The notes under the pieces were generated by a model, which worked only from the letters and a program-made list of their open reading frames with translations, did no database searches and was not told the origin of the DNA. Of a stretch of 64,000 nt of DNA, positions 53,661-62,045 are shown in pieces. Position 1 is the first letter of the stretch. Each line of letters starts with the position of its first letter. The translations under genes and the position numbers were made by a program. The DNA comes from Bacteroidales bacterium UBA7569 (GTDB lineage Bacteria > Bacteroidota > Bacteroidia > Bacteroidales > Paludibacteraceae), in assembly GCA_002477945.1 (NCBI GenBank), contig DLLF01000026.1, forward strand, positions 1 to 64,000, read 5' to 3'.

Positions 53661-54569
53661 ATGCGACGATTTGTAATGACAAACGATGTGGAGACCACGA
53701 GCATTGTCAATGGAGGTCTTCGGAATGATACAGGTCTTCGGGTATGGAAAGAAGGATTACCTTTGATATTGGACATCTATGCCAAATACAATATCAAAGC
53801 AACTTTCTTTTTCATAGCAAACTATGCAAAACAACACCCAGAGATTGTTAGAATGATACAACCTGCAGGACATGAAGTGGCACTGCATGGCTTGACACAT
53901 GACCATAGAATGGCTTTTGATACAATGTCTTATGAAGACCAATTACGCCATTTGGTTGAAGGGAAAAAAATACTGGAAGACATTGCCGGTGAAGAGGTTG
54001 TGTCTTTTCGCTCTCCTGCATTACGTGTGAATAAAGATACACCAAAAGCATTATGTGAAGCGGGATTTAAGTATGACAGTTCTATAGCCCCTCAACGCTT
54101 GGATATGTTTATGTCTTTGGGCAGTAAGAATAAAATGCGATGGTTAGGTGCGCCCCGTGTTCCTTATGAAACAGCCATAGACGATTTGGCTCGCAGAGGA
54201 CATTCAGGATTGGTGGAAGTTCCCGTTTCTTCTTTTGGTGTCCCATATATAGGAACAGCAATGCGTGTAGCCCCCACTTTGTCAAGATTGACGCGCAGCA
54301 TGGTTTATCGGGAAACACGGGACTCTGATAAAGTAGTTAATTTCTTGATACACCCGATAGAACTGATAACAGAACCCAACCTACATGAAAAATTGGAACG
54401 TCGTTCTAAGAATCCTATAGTGTATTTTTTATCGGATATCCTACGTCACCAATTAAAACTGCGTAATCTTGGAAGTCCTGCAGTTAAACTATTTGAACGA
54501 GACATACAGTACTGGCTCAAACGTAATTACAAATTTATTACTATCAAGCAAGTTTATGAAGACAAATAG
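53661..54569 (+). CDS. Polysaccharide deacetylase family protein
   Basis: 302 residues, NodB-like barrel. TNDVE near the N-terminus replaces the TFDDG motif (catalytic Asp), HGLTHDH near residue 74 gives the metal-binding His residues, and SFRSPALRVN is the R-x-P motif. No signal peptide, so it should act on a cytoplasmic or membrane-facing substrate, for example N-deacetylation of an amino sugar precursor. Start at the first ATG after fabH; a second ATG at 53676 is possible. Overlaps the next gene by 14 bases. Confidence 0.87.
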   Translation: MRRFVMTNDVETTSIVNGGLRNDTGLRVWKEGLPLILDIYAKYNIKATFFFIANYAKQHPEIVRMIQPAGHEVALHGLTHDHRMAFDTMSYEDQLRHLVEGKKILEDIAGEEVVSFRSPALRVNKDTPKALCEAGFKYDSSIAPQRLDMFMSLGSKNKMRWLGAPRVPYETAIDDLARRGHSGLVEVPVSSFGVPYIGTAMRVAPTLSRLTRSMVYRETRDSDKVVNFLIHPIELITEPNLHEKLERRSKNPIVYFLSDILRHQLKLRNLGSPAVKLFERDIQYWLKRNYKFITIKQVYEDK

Positions 54570-55728
54570 CAGACATATTGCCATTTTTCTCGGACATCCT
54601 GCACATTATCATTTGTACAAAAATATAACAAAACAACTGCAGCAAGATGGCTTTATAGTTACATATTTAATCAAGCGAAAGGACATTCTTGAAGACTTGG
54701 TCAAGAAATCAGGAGTGCCATACGTGATTGTAAGAGAAAAAGAGCGTAAACAATCTTCCAAAATAGGTTTAGCATATTCTATGCTAAAAATGGATTGGAA
54801 AGTGTTTTGCTTTTTATTGAAGCACAGCCCCATCTTATTAACAGGAACATATTGTCCTATATTCTCACGACTGACAAGAATACCATTCATATCATGCAAT
54901 GAGGATGATGCGGCAGTGGTGCCACTGTATGCAAGGTTATCTTACCCCGGGGCGGATGCGATACTGAACCCTGTAGTATGCGACAGCGGGAAATGGGACA
55001 AGAAAGCAACCAAGTACCCATCGTACCAAGAATTGGCATACCTGCACCCTAATCATTTTACGCCAAAGCGCGAAGTGGTGGAGCAGTATGGGATAGACAC
55101 AGACAAGCCGTATTTTGTGATGCGGTTTGCGTCACTTAAAGCACACCATGATAATGGGATAAAGGGAATAAATACTGAAATCGCCCAACACTTGATAGAT
55201 ATTCTCAAGCCACACGGGCATATCTACATTACCAGTGAACGGGCATTGGAGCCACAATTTGAGCCTTACAGGATACACATCAACCCGTTGGATATGCATC
55301 ATGTGATGGCACTTGCATCATTGTACATAGGTGATAGTCAGACCATGGCGGCAGAGGCAGGCGTACTCGGTACTCCCTTTGTGCGGTTCAATGACTTTGT
55401 CGGACGAATCGGCTACCTGCGTGAGTTGGAAGATATATATCACTTAGGGTATGGCATTCATGCCACAGAACTGCCGAATGATACGGCTATCCACCACACA
55501 GACGGCAGCGTACAACCAAGCGGTACACAGGCTCTCTATGAGACTGTGAGTAAATTGGTAGCACTTCCTGCTGAGGAAAGGCACACTATCTATGAGGGTC
55601 GCCGCCAACAGATGCTATGCGACAAGATTGATTACGCCAAGTTCCTGACGTGGTTCATTGAGGAATACCCCCAGTCGGTGTCAGCGACAAAGAATTCTGA
55701 CCGTCAGTTCTGGGCACGATTCAAGTAG
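54556..55728 (+). CDS. DUF354 glycosyltransferase-like protein
   Basis: 390 residues with a GT-B-like plan: an N-terminal Rossmann-like half (IAIFLGHPAHYHLYKN) and a C-terminal half with ALASLYIGDSQTMAAEAGVLGTPFVRFND, the nucleotide-sugar binding motif found in UDP-GlcNAc 2-epimerase-like folds. DUF354 proteins occur in capsule and lipopolysaccharide loci. Base composition changes inside the gene: 33% GC at 54781-54840 against 47% at 55261-55320, with a visible break near 54.93 kb. The 3' end overlaps the convergent gene by 25 bases. Confidence 0.85.
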   Translation: MKTNSRHIAIFLGHPAHYHLYKNITKQLQQDGFIVTYLIKRKDILEDLVKKSGVPYVIVREKERKQSSKIGLAYSMLKMDWKVFCFLLKHSPILLTGTYCPIFSRLTRIPFISCNEDDAAVVPLYARLSYPGADAILNPVVCDSGKWDKKATKYPSYQELAYLHPNHFTPKREVVEQYGIDTDKPYFVMRFASLKAHHDNGIKGINTEIAQHLIDILKPHGHIYITSERALEPQFEPYRIHINPLDMHHVMALASLYIGDSQTMAAEAGVLGTPFVRFNDFVGRIGYLRELEDIYHLGYGIHATELPNDTAIHHTDGSVQPSGTQALYETVSKLVALPAEERHTIYEGRRQQMLCDKIDYAKFLTWFIEEYPQSVSATKNSDRQFWARFK

Positions 55729-56732
55729 GAAGCAAGGGATTGAGAAACCCAAAATAGGAACTTACCGATGCGGTAAAGGACAGGGTGGACAATATGGAGG
55801 AAACGCCCGTTTTCTACTTCTGTTCCGCCAAAGCGGGACTTGAAAGTGCGTACGCCATAGGGAGTGTCCGGTGTGCCTGCACCCATAAAATCGAATGAGG
55901 CAATACCATGCGTAGCCGTATACTCAATGGCGGCATAAGTCGTCAATACAGAAGGATATTGTTGCCGGTACTGTTTGTCCAAACCGCAAATATACCACTC
56001 GTACAGGGTGCGGTTTTCCAAAACAGGGCAGACTATACCACCGATAATGGCACCATGGTCTTTTATCAATAAAATCTTCCCGACACGCTCCCGATAGAAG
56101 TTCAAGAAGAAATAGACAGACGGTAAGGGTGTTTTGACTTTACGACGGTACAAGTCTTTCAGGAGTTGATAGTAGGTTATTACTTCGTCTTCCGATTGTG
56201 CTTCGCTAATGATTGCACCATTGGAAAGAGCCTTACGCACTTGCCGTTTGCGGTTGTTCTTAAAACGAGCCATCGTTGACTGCAAGTCGGTACACGTCAC
56301 TTGAAAGTTCAAGTGCGGAACGTAGTCAAATCCTTGTGCGGCAAAGATATGCTTCCAGTGCGAATAGTCGTGCAGGTTGCGCAGTTCGATGTATATAGCC
56401 TTGCGCCCCAGTTGCTTGCGAGTGATAGCGAGCAACAGAGACAATGCCTCATCGCTAATACGTTCATCCAATAACGCCCCACCGAGGATAATAGCACGGC
56501 GGGTAAAGAACTGCTTTATCGCATTTCGCTCTCGGGTAATATACCCTGCCATCACCCCTACCAACACATCATCTTCCTGCACTCCAAAGACAAATGGCTT
56601 CATCTCGCCGTGCAAAGAATCAAAGAACCGATACGCATCGGGAGACTGAAACCATGTGGCATAAGGAGAGACTGCGAGCAAATGCTCCCAGCCTGCAGCC
56701 AGTACCTCTGAATATGCAGAAAGCAAGCGCAT
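55704..56732 (-). CDS. FemAB/GNAT-type acyl- or aminoacyltransferase
   Basis: 342 residues resembling two-domain GNAT proteins of the FemAB group (lipid II aminoacyltransferases, exosortase-linked FemAB proteins). Recognisable are RFKNNRKRQVRKALSNGAII (mid-protein basic helix), GIVCPVLENRTLYEWYICG (core strands) and FDFMGAGTPDTPYGVRTFKSRFGG near the C-terminus. It may attach an amino acid or acyl group from tRNA, ACP or CoA. Last gene of the minus operon, 9 bases after the SDR gene. Confidence 0.8.
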   Translation of the reverse strand: MRLLSAYSEVLAAGWEHLLAVSPYATWFQSPDAYRFFDSLHGEMKPFVFGVQEDDVLVGVMAGYITRERNAIKQFFTRRAIILGGALLDERISDEALSLLLAITRKQLGRKAIYIELRNLHDYSHWKHIFAAQGFDYVPHLNFQVTCTDLQSTMARFKNNRKRQVRKALSNGAIISEAQSEDEVITYYQLLKDLYRRKVKTPLPSVYFFLNFYRERVGKILLIKDHGAIIGGIVCPVLENRTLYEWYICGLDKQYRQQYPSVLTTYAAIEYTATHGIASFDFMGAGTPDTPYGVRTFKSRFGGTEVENGRFLHIVHPVLYRIGKFLFWVSQSLASYLNRAQN

Positions 56733-56741
56733 AAGAGGAGT

Positions 56742-57530
56742 TTACTTATACATCTTTGTCACCGCCCAACGAATGAAACGCAAGGGCAAGAAACGCTGCA
56801 CGAAGACAAAGAGACGATAGATTCTCCCGACAGTATAAACAGGCGGGAGAGAATGTTTACGGAGCAAATGCCCCACCCTGTTTGCCACATATTCGGGCGT
56901 CATGCCGGATTGTTCATCATGCTCCATGGACTGAATGGAAGAACACATACACGGGTAGATGTCCTCACCCGTCCAATCCGTTTTGCGAGAAGCCGTGAAA
57001 TTGGAAGCCACATCACCCAATTGTACCACCGAGACCTGAATGCCATAGTCCGCCACTTCACTCCTGAGGGCAAGTGCCATAGAGTTGAGTGCCGCCTTTG
57101 TAGCAGAATAGAATGACTGGAAAGGAATGGAGAACACAGCCGCCACAGACGATATAAACAATATACGCCCATGCCGCTGCGCACGCATAGCCGGCAACAC
57201 AGCCTGTACTGCAGACAAGGCTCCAAAGAAGTTGACACGAAACTGGCGGTCGGCATCAGCCATTCTTGTACACTCCACTGCCCCTGCAATACCAAAGCCT
57301 GCGTTGCAGACAAGCAAATCGATGGAAGATGCCTGTGACAGAACGGTTTGCACGGCAGCACGTACAGATTCCTCATCGGTAACATCGCAAAAAACATGCG
57401 TTATCCCCAAAGAAGACACACCATGACGAGAAAAATCAAACACCATATTTCCCTGAGAAGCAAGCAGAGAGGCAATGGCTTTGCCTATTCCTTGGGAGGC
57501 GCCCGTTACAATAGCAACCATAGGACTCAT
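56742..57530 (-). CDS. SDR family NAD(P)-dependent oxidoreductase
   Basis: 262 residues. TGASQGIGKAIA binds the cofactor; FISSVAAVF gives the catalytic Ser and FYSATKAALNSM the Tyr and Lys. The long C-terminal part after residue 190 (YPCMCSSIQSMEHDEQSG, then VYTVGRIYRLFVFVQRFLP) is basic and partly hydrophobic, as in SDRs acting at the membrane on lipids. Overlaps the start of the PlsC-type gene upstream by four bases. Confidence 0.88.
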   Translation of the reverse strand: MSPMVAIVTGASQGIGKAIASLLASQGNMVFDFSRHGVSSLGITHVFCDVTDEESVRAAVQTVLSQASSIDLLVCNAGFGIAGAVECTRMADADRQFRVNFFGALSAVQAVLPAMRAQRHGRILFISSVAAVFSIPFQSFYSATKAALNSMALALRSEVADYGIQVSVVQLGDVASNFTASRKTDWTGEDIYPCMCSSIQSMEHDEQSGMTPEYVANRVGHLLRKHSLPPVYTVGRIYRLFVFVQRFLPLRFIRWAVTKMYK

Positions 57531-58384
57531 TCATCCTCCGGCACAACCGGCCATGTGTTATGCTCGATACCTGCCATCTGCTCCATACGAGTATGCGCCT
57601 CATTGCGCATACGATCCACATCGTTTTTGCGGGAAACGGAACGATCTGGGAATACAGGTTCACCGATTGTTACCGTAAGCAACGGTTCGTTTTGTTTTCC
57701 AAAGAGACGGAATATGCCTGTACGCTTACGATAAGTGATAACACAAGGCAAGATGGGCATATCGTACTTATACGCCATGGAGAACGCTCCTTTGCGGAAA
57801 GGGCGGAGCGGTTTATAGAAACGCCAATTAGCCGCTTCAGGAAAGACATGGAACCACCATCCACGCCGGTGAAATTCGTCGAACGCTTCGTTAAATTTCT
57901 TGAGTGCAGATATATTATCCGGTACAGGGATTCCCCCTACATGCTTCAAGAACCAATGGTCTTTTGTGCAGAAATTGTCAGCAAACATAGGGATACGCGT
58001 GTGATAACCGGCATGAACCGCCTGCAGGACAGCCGGAGCATCCCAACGATAGCAGTGGTTGGCAATTGTTATAGCCCCTCCTTTGAGTTGCTTGCGGTAT
58101 TTACGCAGGATATTCCGTCCACGGAAGCGAATACCATACTTGATGGTATTCACTGGCATCAAAGCAGAATACAAGACAAAGACGTACCCTAACCAATTTT
58201 GGAAACGGAACGAGAAACTGTCATCCAGATAGGGATAATTCTCATCGAACACGATCTCCCTGTCCTTAGGCGCATTGAGGAGACGCTCCACAGGATTATC
58301 TTCGGGATAATTTATTCCTACATCCGGAATATAGACTCCGGCAGACACCTGCAAGTTTTTGTAGCGTTTGTTATCTCTGAGCAT
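57527..58384 (-). CDS. PlsC-type lysophospholipid acyltransferase
   Basis: 285 residues with the HX4D catalytic motif (NHCYRWD) near residue 109, a second block around FPEAANW (acceptor site), and an N-terminal extension of about 80 residues ahead of a hydrophobic segment (GYVFVLYSALMPVN). O-acylation of a lysolipid or an amino lipid is expected. In Bacteroidetes a related enzyme acts in glycine lipid synthesis, but I cannot assign that role. Thirteen bases after the HAD gene. Confidence 0.87.
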   Translation of the reverse strand: MLRDNKRYKNLQVSAGVYIPDVGINYPEDNPVERLLNAPKDREIVFDENYPYLDDSFSFRFQNWLGYVFVLYSALMPVNTIKYGIRFRGRNILRKYRKQLKGGAITIANHCYRWDAPAVLQAVHAGYHTRIPMFADNFCTKDHWFLKHVGGIPVPDNISALKKFNEAFDEFHRRGWWFHVFPEAANWRFYKPLRPFRKGAFSMAYKYDMPILPCVITYRKRTGIFRLFGKQNEPLLTVTIGEPVFPDRSVSRKNDVDRMRNEAHTRMEQMAGIEHNTWPVVPEDE

Positions 58385-58396
58385 AATGAAAAAGTT

Positions 58397-59029
58397 TTAC
58401 TTTGCTTTGTATTGAATATATTTGACTCCTATACTTTTTGCCACGTCTCCGTCGGTATCGGGTCGGTCACCTATCATGAGGGCATCGCAGGGTGCAGTAC
58501 CAAAGTGCCGCAGCACCGCCAAAAGTCCCTCCGAGGCAGGTTTGAGTCCTCCCAACGAAGGAGCCGAGAAGAGTCCATCGAACAACGAGGGAGCAATACC
58601 CACTGCACGAAGTTTGGCTTCCACCTCCCCATAGTCGGAATAAACAGCCAAACGTTTTCCCACTGCACGCCACAAAGGAAGTTGCGACAACAGAAAATCA
58701 TCCGCGGTATAGCAGCGTTGAAGCACCGCCACCATGGCAGGCATATAAACGGAATTATACCAATCTTTTGCTTGTTGCTCCGTAGAAGCACAGAACTTTG
58801 CCATGGCAGAGAATAACGCCGAATAGAACGCAACTTCGCTACCAAACCAAACGCCTTTGAGTTGTTTGCGGGCTTTCCGCTCCGCAAGCAACAGAGACAG
58901 AGAATGACGGCATGCCCACATCAAGCGCAAAGGCAGCCTCCGCTTGTTGTAGAGTGTTCCGTCAAGATCAAAGACCAACAGTTGTATCTCTGACGGAACA
59001 ACGAAATGAGCGTCTGCGACAGAGGACAT
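58397..59029 (-). CDS. HAD family hydrolase
   Basis: 210 residues. All four HAD motifs are present: FDLDGTLY near residue 17, YSDYGEV (Ser), LKPASEG (Lys) and GDRPDTDGD (Asp). The cap is inserted between motifs 1 and 2 (subclass C1), as in phosphoglycolate- or phosphoserine-phosphatase-like enzymes. It likely removes phosphate from a small intermediate of the surrounding pathway; substrate unknown. Lies 6 bases after the GH3-type gene. Confidence 0.88.
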   Translation of the reverse strand: MSSVADAHFVVPSEIQLLVFDLDGTLYNKRRLPLRLMWACRHSLSLLLAERKARKQLKGVWFGSEVAFYSALFSAMAKFCASTEQQAKDWYNSVYMPAMVAVLQRCYTADDFLLSQLPLWRAVGKRLAVYSDYGEVEAKLRAVGIAPSLFDGLFSAPSLGGLKPASEGLLAVLRHFGTAPCDALMIGDRPDTDGDVAKSIGVKYIQYKAK

Positions 59030-59035
59030 GATGCG

Positions 59036-60733
59036 TTATCCTTCTATAACCAGTTTCTTGAACTTGGCATGACGTTTCTCATCCTGCATAAGCAAGTTCA
59101 TCTTGAACTGACCATCGCGTGCGCCTTCGGCGATACATTGTGCCTTGAACGTTTCAAAAGACTCCCGTTGCAAACGATGTGTAATGGGATCTTTTACCCG
59201 GAAAGACGCCCGCTTGGCATTGTACTCGATATTGATACGTTGCAGGACCTCGTCCACTTTTCTGCTGAATGCTTCCGCAGCCTCCTGCGTAGTAGCGAGG
59301 TCGGCAAACTCGTAGTAGAAATGGTAGGCACTCTTTTCCATATCGGCAAAACCGACAAAGAAGCGCGTCGGCATGCCAAGTGCTTTTTCCGCTTCGTGCA
59401 CAGCCTCAATGAACTGCCGTTCATGGAGTTTCTCTCCCGTCATGGTGACAATACCATTCACTTTCTGAATCATGTGGACAGTGGGCGTATTCTGAAAAGC
59501 AGGTCCGACTTCCACCAAGTCGTTCATATTATAGCGATAGAGTCCGGCGAAAGTGGTCACATACGGACAATAACGTTTTCCCTGCTGCAATTCGTGCAAT
59601 TGCAAGAAACGGGGGTTTTCTTTCTCCAAATCTTCTTCTGCAATGAACTCATAGAAATGGAAATGAGGGAAGAGTACCGTGTTGTTGGTATCATCGAGAA
59701 CCAATCCGAAACGACATTCGGAAGAGAAATAACCAAACTCCTGGTGCAACATGTGTTCAGGGAAAGAGCCTTGGAATTTATCCACATAGACTTTCGTATT
59801 TCCGCATTTCCACGTATTGAGGATTTGCAGATTCGGCCAATAGTGCTTCGGAAGCACTTTGCCATACTTCTCTTTGAGCGCACGCAACTCTGCCGCACGT
59901 TCGGGATCCGGTTTCAAACAGGGTTGAATATCATCACGTATCCACTGCGGGATATCCAAGTCCGCCTTGAGCGTACCCTGCTCAATATCCTTGCAATAAT
60001 CGTCGTAGTACTCATTCACATTGTTCTGCATTTCAACAATAGTGGAAGGATTTGCCGTGACGATGAGCGTAACATTTCGTTCGATTCCCATGCGCATCAG
60101 TGTATAGTAGCGTGCCGTATAGTCGGCAATGGAGAAGACAGATGCCGGAGAAGCATAGAGTTTCTTGACAAAACCCGGGCAATCGCGTTGCGTCACACCA
60201 GACACGGAACCATAGAAAGTGCCGTCGGGTGCTTCTCCCTCCTTGACTTTACCGACAATAGAGACAATCTTGCCCGTGAATACACGGGGACGGTTTTTGA
60301 TGAAATTGAAGAGCCACACTTTTGTCATCTTCCCATACACATTATTCAAATAGAGTTTGGTTATGGGAATCCATTTCGGTTCGGAAGCCGTACCTGATGT
60401 TGTGGCATACATTACAGGTTTACCGGGAAAGAGAATGTTTTCCTCTCCATGCTTGTGCCGTTCCACATAAGCACGAAGGTCTTCGTAATCGTTAGGTTTT
60501 ACATACTTTTGGTAGCGTTGGTGCAATTCGGTTGCGGATTCGGCTTCAAGTATTTCCGCAAAACGGTGTTGCTTTCCATACTCGGTGTCTTTGGCATACT
60601 CAAGAATAGCACGCAATGTGTTTTCGCTCTGTTTCTGAGGATTGCGCGATGCGCTTTTCAGTTTCAGATACTGGATTCCTCCTGCCACTCCCAGCAGGAA
60701 ATTAGGAACAAAAGGACAAGTCGGTTTTTCCAT
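59036..60733 (-). CDS. GH3 family adenylating (acyl-acid-amido synthetase-like) enzyme
   Basis: 565 residues from the ATG at 60733 (MEKPTCPFVPNFLLG). It matches the GH3 family known from plants as enzymes that adenylate a carboxylic acid and join it to an amino acid. The nucleotide loop YATTSGTASEPKWIPIT lies near residue 105, and YNMNDLVEVG and VTMTGEKLHE correspond to later conserved GH3 motifs. Bacterial substrates are mostly unknown. First gene of an operon with a HAD phosphatase, PlsC-type acyltransferase, SDR and GNAT protein, so activation of a fatty acid for amide or ester formation is plausible. Confidence 0.9.
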   Translation of the reverse strand: MEKPTCPFVPNFLLGVAGGIQYLKLKSASRNPQKQSENTLRAILEYAKDTEYGKQHRFAEILEAESATELHQRYQKYVKPNDYEDLRAYVERHKHGEENILFPGKPVMYATTSGTASEPKWIPITKLYLNNVYGKMTKVWLFNFIKNRPRVFTGKIVSIVGKVKEGEAPDGTFYGSVSGVTQRDCPGFVKKLYASPASVFSIADYTARYYTLMRMGIERNVTLIVTANPSTIVEMQNNVNEYYDDYCKDIEQGTLKADLDIPQWIRDDIQPCLKPDPERAAELRALKEKYGKVLPKHYWPNLQILNTWKCGNTKVYVDKFQGSFPEHMLHQEFGYFSSECRFGLVLDDTNNTVLFPHFHFYEFIAEEDLEKENPRFLQLHELQQGKRYCPYVTTFAGLYRYNMNDLVEVGPAFQNTPTVHMIQKVNGIVTMTGEKLHERQFIEAVHEAEKALGMPTRFFVGFADMEKSAYHFYYEFADLATTQEAAEAFSRKVDEVLQRINIEYNAKRASFRVKDPITHRLQRESFETFKAQCIAEGARDGQFKMNLLMQDEKRHAKFKKLVIEG

Positions 60734-60841
60734 TGTATCTCTCAGTTTACAGGGGAACATTGTTATCCCCATTGGTTAAACGATTATCAGACACATTCCA
60801 ACAATCTCACGCCATGTGTCCAAGTTGCAATAACAACCCCG

Positions 60842-60872
60842 CAAAGGTAATGTAATTATTCGGGAAATCCAA
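60842..60872 (-). promoter_or_regulatory. Promoter of the GH3-type operon
   Basis: Minus strand TTG (complement of 60870-60872) and TACCTTTG (complement of 60842-60849), 20 bases apart; leader of about 100 bases. Confidence 0.75.
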
Positions 60873-60884
60873 AAAGCGGAGAGT

Positions 60885-61061
60885 TCCAAGAGTTGATAAG
60901 TTGACGGGTTTATGAGTTTATACGTGGTTGAAAGAGTTAAGCAATTTACGATTGGACAATTTACGATGTACGATTTGGTTTTACAGACTTCACTTTCATC
61001 TCTCGTTTAGGGATGTTTCAGGGGTCGATGAGGGGTGCTTGAGGTCTCGACGAGGGGTCGT
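60885..61061 (-). repeat. Composite intergenic repeat, copy G (inverted)
   Basis: Reads on the minus strand as the other copies: iterons CGACCCCTCGT / CGAGACCTCAAG / CACCCCTCAT / CGACCCCTGAAA (61060 down to 61011), TTTACGAT-type modules (60940-60975) and the CATAAAC/CTCATAAACC module (60891-60935). The stretch 61062-61237 has no gene I can support. Confidence 0.75.
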
Positions 61062-61238
61062 AAGTTCTTTCAAGCGAACTCCTTGAATATGGATAAAGAG
61101 ATATAAACAGATAATAAAGCCCAAGCCTATCTTCAGCCAACTAAAGACTAAAAAGCAAGCAACAGAAAACAATGATGTACACAGATTATAGCCAAGAAAA
61201 ATTATGCCTGATGGCATGAAACAAGGAGAAAGGTATAT

Positions 61239-61309
61239 AAAAAAAGAAAGGTTGTCATCCCGACAACCCAATCTTTACTTAACCTTAAATCTAATACCAT
61301 GAAAAACAC
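61239..61309 (-). ncRNA. Small RNA candidate, about 70 nt
   Basis: A complete minus-strand transcription unit without a gene: promoter at 61314-61345, then about 40 bases (starting near ATCGTG), then a terminator hairpin GGTTGTC-GGGAT-GACAACC (complement of 61250-61268) followed by TTTCTTTTTTT. No open frame of useful length with family features is present. Function unknown. Confidence 0.55.
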
Positions 61310-61313
61310 GATG

Positions 61314-61345
61314 CAAAAGTACGGCAGTTTTGCTATACCTCCAAA
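61314..61345 (-). promoter_or_regulatory. Promoter of the small RNA candidate
   Basis: Minus strand TTTG (complement of 61342-61345) and TACTTTTG (complement of 61314-61321), 20 bases apart; matches the consensus as well as any gene promoter in the window. Confidence 0.75.
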
Positions 61346-61445
61346 TATACAAGCAAGAAAATATGCTATAAAACATAGTTTCTTGTAAGAAATCTCAACT
61401 TTGCAATATAGAAATTGCAAAAATGGACAATTTACAGCACCTTTA

Positions 61446-61485
61446 CACAAAGAAAGAAGCCTCCTATTACTGTCATAGGAGACTT
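61446..61485 (-). terminator. Terminator of the PepSY-like gene
   Basis: Minus strand GAAGTCTCCTAT pairs imperfectly with ATAGGAGGCTTC (arms 61456-61467 and 61474-61485), followed by TTTCTTTGTG. It lies 50 bases after the stop at 61536. Confidence 0.7.
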
Positions 61486-61535
61486 CATGGAAAATGCACA
61501 ACAGTTACAAATTGTGCTATGTAAGTCGGATGAAA

Positions 61536-61973
61536 CTAATCGTCAAGACGCAGGAAATTCCCGTTCTTATCAAATTCCAATTCCAACGAATTATTGAGTT
61601 CCACTTTCTGTCCGCGCCGCTCAATTTTATACTTCACAATGAAAGCATTAGTAAAATGACTTTCCACATAACCAACTATCACTGCGGGAACAATTCCTTC
61701 CGGCACAGGCTGCAAGCGGCAATCAATTTCTTTCAGTTCCCCTTTGTGATTGAATTCCATTTCCACTCCGCTATTCAACTGCACATCATAATCGTTGTGC
61801 AAGCCATCTTTCTCCACCTTGACGAATGCAATATCCGTTTCATTGAAATAGGTAACAATAAAGTTCTGTGCGTTTTTGGGAAGTTCTGCGAATGTACCCA
61901 ATTGGGTTTTGCTTGCACAAGAGGTCAAGCAAGTCAAGACGGCTGCCAGGACAGCCATTGTTTTCTTCATCAT
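61536..61973 (-). CDS. PepSY-like lipoprotein (DUF2874 type)
   Basis: 145 residues; the signal ends in a lipobox (CLTSC), so it is likely lipidated at about Cys 18. The mature part has two PepSY-like repeats (about 28-85, FVKVEKDGLHNDYDVQLNSG; about 95-145, LELEFDKNGNF), as in the putative beta-lactamase-inhibitor-like family of Bacteroidetes. Role unknown. The start may be at either of two adjacent ATG codons. Confidence 0.87.
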   Translation of the reverse strand: MMKKTMAVLAAVLTCLTSCASKTQLGTFAELPKNAQNFIVTYFNETDIAFVKVEKDGLHNDYDVQLNSGVEMEFNHKGELKEIDCRLQPVPEGIVPAVIVGYVESHFTNAFIVKYKIERRGQKVELNNSLELEFDKNGNFLRLDD

Positions 61974-62045
61974 ACGTTTTTCTTTTTATCGGTTATACTT
62001 CATTTTCAGAAAGGGCAAAAATTATGCCATTAGCGTTCCGGATTC

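Noticed and set aside
59006..60397. A 463-codon plus-strand frame opposite the GH3-type gene
   Set aside because: The minus-strand product has clear family motifs in the whole interval; the plus-strand peptide has no domain-like features.
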